64,000 bases of DNA from Acidobacteriota bacterium. GTDB taxonomy: Bacteria > Acidobacteriota > Blastocatellia > Chloracidobacteriales > JADJPF01. Positions 1 to 8,828 of this stretch are shown in pieces. The DNA lies in contig JACQZQ010000023.1 of assembly GCA_016213785.1 (NCBI GenBank), positions 39,930 through 103,929 on the forward strand. The letters are read 5' to 3'. Under the pieces are notes generated by a model, which was not told where the DNA came from, made no database searches, and saw only the letters and a program-made list of their open reading frames with translations. The position numbers and the translations under genes are program-made. Within the stretch, counting starts at the first letter, position 1. Each line of letters opens with the position of its first letter.

Positions 1-1790
1 AGGTTTTTAAGGTTTTCTGCTTTAACAACTATAGCTTTTGTTTTTAAGTTTACTGATAAAACACTATATTTAGTATTAACAGGTTGATATGTTTGGTAGA
101 GGTTTACTATTAGTTCGTCGTCGCTTAGTTGACCAGAAATATAAGCGCTATATGCTTTTCCTAGAGAAATTTCTTGTTCTTCTACATTATCTTTAGAAAA
201 AACTTTTAGTGTAACTTCATCTGTGTCTGAATCTATTACAACAAACCTATCATTATTAATAAATTGGATTTTTCTGGCATCAGTATTACCAATAATTTGA
301 GGTTTTTTCTCTAAGTTAGCAAGTTCTTCTCCTGTTTTTGCATTAAAAACAATGTTATTTACAGTTAACTTTTCTCCATTTTCGCTAATTGTGAAGTAAT
401 AACCATATTGGGATAATGAGAATTGACCAACTTGTGTAAGTTTTTTGTCCTTTATTTGAAGTTCAAAAATTTGAACTGGGGTTACACGATCAACTTCTTC
501 GCCTCTATAGTAAAGACGAATTACATCAGAATTTAGGAAAAATACTTTAGCAGGCCATTTAGAGAAACTAGGAATATGTACTGTAACTAATTCCTTATCA
601 CCATTATTAAGGTCAAAAATAGTAACTAGTTTTTCTCTTGTTACTAGTGCCAATGAACCATCATTAGAAAGTTGACAAGAAACATAACCAGGAAAGCTAA
701 TGTTGGTGTAAATAGGCTTAGCATTTTCATCTTTTAAGTTAATTTTTACTAATTGTTGTTCTCCTGTTAAATATCCTTTTCGTTCTATCCAAACAACTCT
801 ACTACCATCTTTAGAAATATTAACCTCAGCTTCTTGAGGGATACGAATATAAGAATCATTTTTAAAGTTTAGTAAAAATACAGGTATATGGCTTCCACGC
901 CCCCAAGCTTTACCAGAAACAAATAACCAATTATCTCCTGTTATAACATTTCCACTATAGATTCGTGTTATGTCTTTTGGAGAAGCAGAAACTATCCATT
1001 GAGAAAAAGTAAAACCACTTAGAACAAGAGCCATCATTAAACCCCATAAACCTGTTGATAGGGCACGATGAACTTTTTTAATATCTGTACGTCCAAATGC
1101 TAGACCAATACCACTACTAGCAATCATTATTACACCTACAAAAGCAATGATTAGGGCAAAAGGATCAAAGTTTCTTGTAAGGCCAATTTGTTCTAAAAAG
1201 TAGCTACCTTGGTAAGCAATAATAATTCTTATAAATGCTAACCCGCCTAAAACTAGTGCTACGGGAATTAAAGCTAAGTCTAGACCAAGTATATAAGACT
1301 TAGAACGGAATATAATACCTGCTACTATTCCTAAGCCTAAGAAAAATATACTGATAACACCATACACTGTCATATGCTCGAGTGTAAGGAATTGTTTGGT
1401 ACTATTGCCAAAAAATATAAAGCTTGGCAATAATGTAATAACTCCACTTCCAAAAACCAAAGTAAAAGCACCTAATAATTTACCTAAAAAAACATTTACG
1501 GTAGACAAAGGGCGAACAAAATAAAAACTCATTCTACGATTAGTTAAATCAGTACCAAGTAGTGATGAGCCTGCTAGTACAGAAAAACCTATACCACAGC
1601 ATAAAAGTATTGCATAAGCAATAATTCCAACATCAGCATAATCAGAAGTTAAGCCTAGCATTTTTCCTAGAGCTGGGAAAATGATAGGGAAAACTGCTAT
1701 TACGGCTGATGCGCCTAATAAAGAGGATCTACTCTTTAATTCATTAGTTGCAATAGTTAATATATTCAATATATTTTTAATATCTTTCAT
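1..1790 (-). CDS. ABC-2 type permease with C-terminal propeller-like domain (partial)
   Basis: This reading frame is open from an ATG at 1788-1790 to the left window edge, giving about 596 codons, so its 3' end lies outside. The N-terminal half holds several hydrophobic membrane segments typical of ABC-2 permeases, including one with FGRTDIKK after it. From about residue 280 the protein becomes soluble, with repeated short beta-type blades such as ISKDGSRVVWIERKG and LSNDGSLALVTREKL. This suggests a WD40/propeller-like extracytoplasmic domain. The start lies 2 bp beyond the TAG stop of the ABC ATPase gene, so the two are almost certainly co-translated as one exporter. Substrate unknown. The propeller fusion is unusual for this permease class. 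Confidence 0.8.
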   Translation of the reverse strand, partial: MKDIKNILNILTIATNELKSRSSLLGASAVIAVFPIIFPALGKMLGLTSDYADVGIIAYAILLCCGIGFSVLAGSSLLGTDLTNRRMSFYFVRPLSTVNVFLGKLLGAFTLVFGSGVITLLPSFIFFGNSTKQFLTLEHMTVYGVISIFFLGLGIVAGIIFRSKSYILGLDLALIPVALVLGGLAFIRIIIAYQGSYFLEQIGLTRNFDPFALIIAFVGVIMIASSGIGLAFGRTDIKKVHRALSTGLWGLMMALVLSGFTFSQWIVSASPKDITRIYSGNVITGDNWLFVSGKAWGRGSHIPVFLLNFKNDSYIRIPQEAEVNISKDGSRVVWIERKGYLTGEQQLVKINLKDENAKPIYTNISFPGYVSCQLSNDGSLALVTREKLVTIFDLNNGDKELVTVHIPSFSKWPAKVFFLNSDVIRLYYRGEEVDRVTPVQIFELQIKDKKLTQVGQFSLSQYGYYFTISENGEKLTVNNIVFNAKTGEELANLEKKPQIIGNTDARKIQFINNDRFVVIDSDTDEVTLKVFSKDNVEEQEISLGKAYSAYISGQLSDDELIVNLYQTYQPVNTKYSVLSVNLKTKAIVVKAENLKN

Positions 1791-1792
1791 GG

Positions 1793-2710
1793 CTATTCTC
1801 CTTTTTCCCCTACAATTGCAGTAAAAATATCTTCTAAAGACATTGCAGAAACTTCTGCATCTATTATTCCACCTAAATTTCTAAATTTATTAAAAGAAAG
1901 TTCATCATAATTTGATACAACTGCTTCTACTCCCCAACCAGAAACTTTAACTTGTACGGTATTTAAATGGTCTAGAGCATTTCCATAAGCGCTTTCTATT
2001 CCTTTATTTGGGTATCGAATACGACGGAATTTTGATTTAAGAGTTTCAATTTCCTCATCTACTACTAGTTTATTATCCTTAATAATTCCTATGCGATCAG
2101 CAATTCTTTCAATTCCTGTTAAATCGTGTGAGGTAATAATTACTGTCATTCCACGATCAGCTAATTCACCTACTAATTCTTCAAAGAAGTTTTTTCTTGC
2201 TACTACATCTAGCCCTAATGTTGGGTCATCTAGTACAAGTAGATCAGGAGAAGATCCTAAGGCAAGCGATAGAGCGACTTGACCTTTTTGACCTTTAGAG
2301 AGGCTAGCAAAAGCTACATTCATTGGTACTTTAAATCTGGTTAGACGGTCACTAACGCTTCTATTATCCCAAGTTGGATAAAGACTAGAACAAAAATTAA
2401 CAATCTGTTTAACATTCATATCAGAAGGAGCATCTGGTTCTTCTGGAATTACTCCAACTTTTTCCATTAATTTAGCGCGATTTGTCCAAACATCTTTACC
2501 AAATAAAGTTATGCGACCAGCAGTAGGTTTTTGTTGTCCAAGTAAACAACGTACTGCTGAAGATTTCCCTGCTCCATTACGTCCAAGCAGTGCATAAACT
2601 GACCCTGCTGGAACTCGGAAAGAAATATTATCTAATACGGTTTTTTTACCATAACGAACTGTTAAGCCTTCAAAACCTATAACTGAACCATCTGATAAAC
2701 TTGGAATCAT
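1793..2710 (-). CDS. ABC transporter ATP-binding protein (YtrB/CcmA-like)
   Basis: This is the cytoplasmic ATPase that powers the adjacent permease. It shows a Walker A motif (GRNGAGKSS), a variant signature LSKGQKGQ, a Walker B (LLVLDDPTLGLD) and the H-loop (ITSHD). The LSKGQ form and the short tail after the ATPase domain resemble ATPases paired with YtrA-type GntR regulators. The ATG at 2710 is preferred because GGAG lies 6 nt upstream (2717-2720). An in-frame ATG at 2740 would add ten residues but has no visible ribosome site. The gene lies third in the operon after two GntR genes, and the permease start follows its stop by 2 bp. Substrate cannot be read from sequence. Confidence 0.92.
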   Translation of the reverse strand: MIPSLSDGSVIGFEGLTVRYGKKTVLDNISFRVPAGSVYALLGRNGAGKSSAVRCLLGQQKPTAGRITLFGKDVWTNRAKLMEKVGVIPEEPDAPSDMNVKQIVNFCSSLYPTWDNRSVSDRLTRFKVPMNVAFASLSKGQKGQVALSLALGSSPDLLVLDDPTLGLDVVARKNFFEELVGELADRGMTVIITSHDLTGIERIADRIGIIKDNKLVVDEEIETLKSKFRRIRYPNKGIESAYGNALDHLNTVQVKVSGWGVEAVVSNYDELSFNKFRNLGGIIDAEVSAMSLEDIFTAIVGEKGE

Positions 2711-2795
2711 TTCTTTCTCCAATCTTTTATGCCAAAGCATACGCTTAAGCTATTTTTTTAAAGCCGTTTTGGGAATTATAAAATTTTAATATTAT

Positions 2796-3233
2796 TTATT
2801 TACCTAACTGAGTTAGTTTTACTAAAAGCTTTAGCTTTCCTTGTTTGGGTTTTAAGCTTTGAAAAGCTAGTCTTAACTCACTAATAGCTTCTTCTTTACT
2901 AATACCTAATTTCCTAGCTGTTAATGCATAATTTAATGCTTCTTCTTTTAATAAAATTTTTTGCTCACTACTACTAAAAATTAATTGTCTACCTGCTATA
3001 AATAAACCTTCCCAACGATTATCAATTAAAACTCCGCTATCAATAAGCCTTTGGTAAGCTTTTGCTACAATGGTTGGGTTAATTTTAAGCTCTTGGGCTA
3101 ATTCACGAACTGAAATAATTAAACTACCCGGAGAAAGTATGCCTGAGGTTATTAAACGCCTTAAACCTTCTTCAACTTGTTGCCAAAGAGGTTTCTCATT
3201 GCTTGGGTCAACTTTTATTTTATGTGCTAGCAT
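2796..3233 (-). CDS. GntR-family regulator, YtrA subfamily, second of a tandem pair
   Basis: A 145-residue one-domain regulator. Residues about 12-80 form a winged helix (VEEGLRRLITSGILSPGS, then SVRELAQELKINPTIVAKAYQRL), followed by the short helical dimerisation tail typical of YtrA-like GntR proteins. It is a clear paralogue of the gene just upstream (3291-3698). The wing region has diverged: the conserved KRGEGTFV of the partner reads NRWEGLFI here, which could change DNA binding. A GGGGGAG sequence precedes the ATG at 3233. It lies 57 bp downstream of the first regulator and about 85 bp upstream of the ABC ATPase start, in one direction, so the pair probably controls this ABC operon. Confidence 0.88.
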   Translation of the reverse strand: MLAHKIKVDPSNEKPLWQQVEEGLRRLITSGILSPGSLIISVRELAQELKINPTIVAKAYQRLIDSGVLIDNRWEGLFIAGRQLIFSSSEQKILLKEEALNYALTARKLGISKEEAISELRLAFQSLKPKQGKLKLLVKLTQLGK

Positions 3234-3290
3234 TTTCTCCCCCTTATTTTAAGTAAAAACCAATCTACTTTCTTAAGATTAAACTCTTAA

Positions 3291-3698
3291 TTAATACTCT
3301 GGCTCAAGAGCGCTATCACTTATTTGAGCTATGGCTTCTCTTAGTTCTTCTACTGCCTCTTCAGCACCAGCCCCTATTGTAATAACCGTAGTCGCATAAC
3401 GAATAGCACCTTCTCTAAGTAATTGTTTACGTTCCATTAAACCCATTATAGGTCTATTTTCTGCAACAAAAGTACCTTCACCTCTCTTTACCATTAATAC
3501 ACCAGCATCAACAAGACGTTGATAAGCTTTTGCTACAGTAGCAGGATTAACACTTAATTCTTTTGCTAAGTCTCGAACTGAAGGAACAGCTTCCCCAGCT
3601 ATAAGAGTTCCTGAAGCAACTAGTCGTCGCAAACCTTCTTCGATTTGTCGCCAAATTGGAGCAGCATCTGTTGGATCTATTCGCAACGATCTATTCAT
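3291..3698 (-). CDS. GntR-family transcriptional repressor, YtrA subfamily, first of a tandem pair
   Basis: A 135-residue protein with an N-terminal winged helix. It carries IEEGLRRLVASGTLIAGE, then VPSVRDLAKELSVNPATVA, and the canonical wing KRGEGTFVAE at about residues 70-80. A short C-terminal dimerisation segment follows instead of a FadR/HutC effector domain. This is the standard layout of YtrA-type autoregulators that control neighbouring ABC transporters. The start is supported by GGGAGG at 3703-3708 ahead of the ATG at 3698. It is the first gene of the operon, directly downstream of a large palindrome at 3739-3774 that looks like its own operator. The inducer is unknown. Confidence 0.92.
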   Translation of the reverse strand: MNRSLRIDPTDAAPIWRQIEEGLRRLVASGTLIAGEAVPSVRDLAKELSVNPATVAKAYQRLVDAGVLMVKRGEGTFVAENRPIMGLMERKQLLREGAIRYATTVITIGAGAEEAVEELREAIAQISDSALEPEY

Positions 3699-3738
3699 CT
3701 TTCCTCCCTTTTAATCTCACTAATTATTTGTATATCGC

Positions 3739-3774
3739 TGTATTAGTGTATTAGGAGTCTAATACACTAATACA
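3739..3774 (-). promoter_or_regulatory. Four-half-site palindromic operator of the GntR/ABC operon
   Basis: Two direct copies of TGTATTAG (3739-3754), a 4-bp centre GAGT, then two direct copies of CTAATACA (3759-3774). The result is a perfect inverted repeat made of tandem half-sites. On the minus strand a TTGACT box (3780-3785) abuts it, so a bound regulator would cover the core promoter. GntR/YtrA regulators typically bind palindromes of this kind. Assignment to the adjacent regulators is inferred from position. Confidence 0.8.
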
Positions 3775-3785
3775 CTTTAAGTCAA

Positions 3786-4109
3786 GAAAAAATTTCCAAA
3801 AAATTTTTTTATTTTATAATTTTATAACTAAATAGGTTGATTTTAGTTATAAGGGTAGCAACCTATTAAACTCAGGTAATAAAATAACCCTATATATTTA
3901 TTCTTAAGTTGATATAGAGTAAGAATAAATAGCCACAGATGGCTTGTTTAGCGATAAATCAAGGCATAAAATATAAAAGTTTATTAAAACAGATTAGGTG
4001 GAATAATTTCTAGTTTTGGGAATTTTTGGGGATTAATGATATAAATTAGGTTTTGTACTTAATTTACAAACATAATAATTGAGTTTGTCCCAAAACAGAT
4101 TTTAACTAT
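3786..4109. other. AT-rich intergenic region between divergent genes
   Basis: About 320 bp between the GntR operon promoter and the large plus-strand gene at 4110. No coding potential or convincing hairpin was seen. It presumably holds the promoter for the 4110 gene, but no clear -35/-10 pair or strong ribosome site stands out before that ATG. Confidence 0.5.
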
Positions 4110-7100
4110 ATGAGTTCACAACAAATTAAAACCTTTGTTTCTCTACGCCAATTTGATCAAATTACCCAGTTTGACTTAGTAAATGATGAGCAAGTTGTAA
4201 AAGCCTATCAGTTTACAGAAGACCTACAAAATTTGGGAGCAAAACTATTAACTAATGCTGTAGCAGGTATTGGTACACAGGCTATTGTTGCTGAACGCGG
4301 TATGGGCAAAAGTCATTTACTAAATTTAGTACGTAGCATTGCTAGTGTGCCTAAATTAGTAAACCTATTAGAGGATTTGAATGCAATAGCTATTTTTCAA
4401 AAAGTAGCTTTACCTAAAATACCTGTTGACGGGTTTCCTACTCTAACCTTGGGTTTTGACCCAGAAAAAGGCTTAAACTTAGTAAAAGCTTATCCAAAAG
4501 TTCCTGGGATGGAAAATCTTCCTCCAGCTAATTTAATTGCTTATGTTGATGAAATAATTGAGCAAAAAATTAATACAGGTGTACAAATAGCACTCTTTAT
4601 TGATGGAATTTCACAATTTCTTATAGACCAACAACAAGGAGAACCACTACTTCAGTGGTTGCAAGAATTAGCTAAAGAAGCTGTTAATGGTAAGTTTAGT
4701 TTAATGATAACCTTAGATCAAAATGTAGCTGAAGGGCCATTAAAAAAGACTCTTGCTTCAGTATTTAAGTATGAATATATCCCAAGTAATACTATAGCTA
4801 GTATTATTGATCAAAAAATATTTTATAAAACATCTACACAAAGACGACAAATAGAAAATCTATTTTGGGATTTACGTAAGCGAATGCCTCATTTTTCAGA
4901 AGCCTCTAATAAATTTATTCAACACTACCCACTGCATCCAATAATATTAAACCTAGTTCCAGCAATGCGTTTTTATGCCCGTTCATTTTCTTTATTTGGG
5001 TTTATTACTGCGGTTTCCTCTCGGGCATTACTTCGTAGGGTATTTAATTTAATTTGTGCAGATGAATTATTTGATAGCTTTGAATTTGACTTACGTAAGC
5101 ACCCAAATCTAACAGAAGCTTTTGGAAGTTATGATTACCTTTTTAACTATATTCCTACATTACAACAACCCCATTCCTTATATGCCAAAATGATGTTAAA
5201 AGGGTTACTTTTATTTTCTTTATTAGGTAAATTTGTCACAGCAAAAGACTTAGCTAATTCTGTAATGCTTTATGACGAACGTGAACCATTAGCATTTGCT
5301 GAAACACTTAACTCTATTATGGCACGTCTAGCGGCTACTAGTAGCGGATTACTTGTAAATGCTGATGGCCCAGAATTAAGCTATAAATTCTATATTCCAG
5401 AGACAAACCCTATTGCTATGTTTTCTAGTAATGCTAAAACATCTGAGCTTTCAAAAGCCTTACTTGATAGCCAAGCTAGAACTATTACTAAAACTGTAGC
5501 TAAAGAAAACCCTCAAACTCAAGTAGCTAAAGACATTGAGGAAATAAGCCCTATAAATGAAATAACTATCCCACCTCCACCACAAGTTAAATTGCCTATA
5601 CAACAATCAGGGCAATCTCGTTTTACTACTAAGGAAAATGTTGAGCTTAAAGAAAAAAACCTAGAAAAAGATCCTTTGCTACAACCCCAGCAACCTTTAA
5701 TTAGCCCAGTTCAAAATGAGAGTACAAATAAGCCTTCTCTACCTAAACGTGAGACAAGTGAATTACCCAAACCAACTACAACTAGGCTTTTCCCAACTGT
5801 GCCTCCACCTCCAATACTACAACAGCAAACTGTTATGGTTTCACCTAGTAGCTCAACTCCTTTACCTATACCAGCTAAACCTATCTCTGATACTCAAAGC
5901 TCTAGTTCTACTCATTTATCCTTAGATAAATTAACATTTGCTGTAAGTAAAATTTCTGATGATGATATTAGATTAGACCAAATATTAATTTCAGGAGGAA
6001 AAAAATTCTTTAAAGATTGGCCTTTTACCTTTGAAGATAATAAATTCCGTGATCGTGTAGAAATTAACCTTAAATGGCGAGGTTCTCTTAGAAAAGGGAT
6101 ACTAAAGTTTGGAGGTGAAACAGAAATCTATAAAGATTTAGACTCTCAAGCTCCTCCTTGTGACTATGATTGGCAAATTACTGTTTTTAGGGCTTATGCT
6201 CCAATGGTTCTACCTCCTCCAGCAGAAGCACCTATTACTCTTTTGCACTGGCAGCCCATATCTCTTAGTACATCTGAGAGGCTTGTACTAAAACAATTAC
6301 TAATAGTCAATGAAGCAGACTTAGACTTAGGTGATGAAAAAGAAGTAGCTATTTTTAAGAACCAATTAGAAGATCAAGTAAGTGCTTTGTTTCAAAAAAT
6401 TTACCTAAAAAGCAGACTTTTAACTAACCAGCATATAGATTTGACTTTACCTAATGAAGGAACTTTTCTTAGCAATAATTTAACTAAACTATTAGATAAA
6501 TTATTTGCTAAACGTTACCCTAAACATCCTAATTTTGAAGATTTACTTACATTAGAAACAGTTACAGACCTGCTCCCTTGGTTATTTCACTCAAAAACTT
6601 CACCTAATCTAGACCAAGAAGCAGCATTAGAACAATTTGCTCTTCCATTAAATTTAGTATCTTTTCAAGAAAATTCTTCTTACAAAATATCAAGTCCTGA
6701 AAAAAATGTCCCTCTTGACTCTCCAGTTGGACAGTTTTGGCAAACTATTGAGCAAAATCAAAACATTACTAAACTTCATGCTTTTAAGTTAGTTCATAAA
6801 GAACCTTTTGGACTACAACGGCCTGCCTTACTTTTAATTCTTGCTGCTTTAGCAGGTAGCGGGCAAATTGTTCTACTAGATGAGCTTAATGAACCAATCC
6901 ATGATAGTGATGGGCTACGACCAGATGTTGAGTTAGCAGATTTTAGCTCTATACGCTTGCTTAAAGGTGATATTAAACAAGTTAGCTGGAAAGCTGTTAA
7001 AAAATCTATCCAAGATCCAGAAGATCTGCAAGATTTTACACTACTTGTTGTAGATGATGATGCAACTATTCATATGGTGCTAAAAATAGCAGCACAGAAG

Positions 7101-8312
7101 CTTAAATGTAAGATAGAAACGGCAACTGATGGAGTTACAGCCTTAGAAAAATTAAATAACCTATCTGTAGACTTGCTTATATCTGATTTACGTATGCCTA
7201 ATATGACAGGTATAGAGCTTTATCAAAGAATACAAAATAACCCTAGCCTTAAAGGAGTCCCTTTTGTAGTCCTTTCCTCTATTGACGACGATGAAGAAGT
7301 AGCCGCAGCACTTGAACAAGGAGTAGAAGATTATTGGATTAAACCATTAAGAGTAAATGAAATCCAAGCAAGAATTAAACGCTTGCTAACACGCCGTTAT
7401 AAAGATGCTGTAGAAATACCTAATACTAAATCAAATGCTAAGGTAGTTTCTAATGAAATTATTAAGGCAAATAAAGTTATTCAAACACCAATTACACCAA
7501 TTGCTAATAATAGTGCTCCTGATAGCCTTAAAACTACACATCTAGATAACCAAAAACTCTTAGATATTTTTCAACAACAGGCTGAAAAAGAAATTACAAT
7601 CCTACCAGGTAAACTTGATCTTGATTTGATTAAATCAAATATTTTAAGTAGTTCTAGTAAAGCTAATAAACCTGTAAGTAAAGAATCTAGCGAATTAAAT
7701 TTTAAGGAAAATGAAAAAAAGCCTAGATTGCCTAATATAGAACACCCCCCCATTCCTCATCCACCTATTCCTAAGCAAACAGACCTACAAGCTAGTATTA
7801 GTGTAGTAGAAAAAGTTGAGGAAAAACCTTCAGCTACCAAAGATAAAAAACCTAGTAAAAGCCTTCAAAGACCTAGTAAGTCATTAGAGAGACCTAGCGA
7901 AGATGGTTTAGCAATTCCTACTAGAACCGATGAAATACCTTCTCTTAGCCAACTCCCAAGTTTTGAAATTAAAACTGAAAATAAAAAACCTAATCAAGAG
8001 GTTACTTCAGAATCATCACCAATATTTTTTAATGTGAATTTGTCAAACTCTGAAGGAATGTTAATGGAAATAATGCAGCTTTATAATCATTTTTGGGATA
8101 CTTGTCGTAAGGTAGGCAACCCTAAATCAATCCCTGAGTATCAAGAATTTAAAGAGTTAGTAATAGCCAAAGCTACTAAACTAAAAAAACAATTCCATTG
8201 GGATGAAGTAACTTTTATTATTGCAATAGAAAATGAGCAAGCTCATATAGATTGTCAAATAAATAGAACAAGTAATTTTCTAAAAACACCTCCAAAATTT
8301 AGAGTCTTATAG
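4110..8312 (+). CDS. Giant ATPase with internal response-regulator receiver domain
   Basis: A 1400-residue multidomain regulator. Residues 61-70 contain a Walker A (AERGMGKSHL) and residues 160-166 a Walker B-like IALFIDG, the arrangement of a large P-loop ATPase related in style to PglY/DUF6079 or STAND proteins. Two proline-rich linkers (about 480-610 and 1110-1320) separate domains. Residues about 977-1100 are a complete receiver domain: acidic VVDDDA, phospho-acceptor Asp1026 in LLISDLRMPNMTG, and the conserved Lys in YWIKPL. The last 85 residues resemble the small MXAN_5187-type C-terminal domain. A middle region (about 640-900) is unrecognised. The gene stands alone with a strong terminator behind it. 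Its cognate kinase is not in the window. The ATPase subfamily assignment is tentative. Confidence 0.8.
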   Translation: MSSQQIKTFVSLRQFDQITQFDLVNDEQVVKAYQFTEDLQNLGAKLLTNAVAGIGTQAIVAERGMGKSHLLNLVRSIASVPKLVNLLEDLNAIAIFQKVALPKIPVDGFPTLTLGFDPEKGLNLVKAYPKVPGMENLPPANLIAYVDEIIEQKINTGVQIALFIDGISQFLIDQQQGEPLLQWLQELAKEAVNGKFSLMITLDQNVAEGPLKKTLASVFKYEYIPSNTIASIIDQKIFYKTSTQRRQIENLFWDLRKRMPHFSEASNKFIQHYPLHPIILNLVPAMRFYARSFSLFGFITAVSSRALLRRVFNLICADELFDSFEFDLRKHPNLTEAFGSYDYLFNYIPTLQQPHSLYAKMMLKGLLLFSLLGKFVTAKDLANSVMLYDEREPLAFAETLNSIMARLAATSSGLLVNADGPELSYKFYIPETNPIAMFSSNAKTSELSKALLDSQARTITKTVAKENPQTQVAKDIEEISPINEITIPPPPQVKLPIQQSGQSRFTTKENVELKEKNLEKDPLLQPQQPLISPVQNESTNKPSLPKRETSELPKPTTTRLFPTVPPPPILQQQTVMVSPSSSTPLPIPAKPISDTQSSSSTHLSLDKLTFAVSKISDDDIRLDQILISGGKKFFKDWPFTFEDNKFRDRVEINLKWRGSLRKGILKFGGETEIYKDLDSQAPPCDYDWQITVFRAYAPMVLPPPAEAPITLLHWQPISLSTSERLVLKQLLIVNEADLDLGDEKEVAIFKNQLEDQVSALFQKIYLKSRLLTNQHIDLTLPNEGTFLSNNLTKLLDKLFAKRYPKHPNFEDLLTLETVTDLLPWLFHSKTSPNLDQEAALEQFALPLNLVSFQENSSYKISSPEKNVPLDSPVGQFWQTIEQNQNITKLHAFKLVHKEPFGLQRPALLLILAALAGSGQIVLLDELNEPIHDSDGLRPDVELADFSSIRLLKGDIKQVSWKAVKKSIQDPEDLQDFTLLVVDDDATIHMVLKIAAQKLKCKIETATDGVTALEKLNNLSVDLLISDLRMPNMTGIELYQRIQNNPSLKGVPFVVLSSIDDDEEVAAALEQGVEDYWIKPLRVNEIQARIKRLLTRRYKDAVEIPNTKSNAKVVSNEIIKANKVIQTPITPIANNSAPDSLKTTHLDNQKLLDIFQQQAEKEITILPGKLDLDLIKSNILSSSSKANKPVSKESSELNFKENEKKPRLPNIEHPPIPHPPIPKQTDLQASISVVEKVEEKPSATKDKKPSKSLQRPSKSLERPSEDGLAIPTRTDEIPSLSQLPSFEIKTENKKPNQEVTSESSPIFFNVNLSNSEGMLMEIMQLYNHFWDTCRKVGNPKSIPEYQEFKELVIAKATKLKKQFHWDEVTFIIAIENEQAHIDCQINRTSNFLKTPPKFRVL

Positions 8313-8331
8313 GCAGACTTATTAAAGTTAT

Positions 8332-8372
8332 TTAACAAAATTTGTCAAAACACTACTGACAACTTTTGTTAA
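8332..8372 (+). terminator. Two-tier hairpin terminator after the ATPase-receiver gene
   Basis: The outer stem TTAACAAAA/TTTTGTTAA (8332-8340 and 8364-8372) and inner stem TTGTCA/TGACAA (8342-8347 and 8357-8362) are separated by one mismatch. They are followed by a T-rich stretch. The hairpin begins 19 bp after the stop codon at 8312. Confidence 0.75.
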
Positions 8373-8828
8373 AACTATTTATTTAATTTTTTAGAAAAAA
8401 CTCCTGATCTGTTATTTTAAGTATATTTGAATTTTTAAGATCACTTGCCTTTTATCTCAACTAATAGCCTCTAGTTTACTACTTAAGCAAAACCAAGTTA
8501 ATTAGCTTATAGTTATATTACTAATCTAACTTTTTCCTAAACTAGCATTTTTAATTAGTTACAAAATTTTCTAAATATGACTGGCACACTGTTTGCTGAA
8601 TTTTAGCAAAATCTATTAACATTCTTATAATTAAAGCTTATTTTATTTAAAATTATTCATTAATATTTCATTTGCAAAATAACTATTATCCTAGATATAC
8701 TACTATACTTACTTATTCAAATTAGTTTACTTATTTAATAATACTAGCTCTAGGTTAAGATTAAGTAAAATCAATAGATATTGTGTTTTTTAGTTTAGTC
8801 CCAAGATGTCATAAAAACGAGGATCTTT
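8373..8828. other. AT-rich intergenic region
   Basis: About 455 bp of very AT-rich sequence without credible coding potential. It should contain the promoter of the gene at 8829. The only clear signal is GAGGA at 8819-8823 as ribosome site for that gene. Confidence 0.5.
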
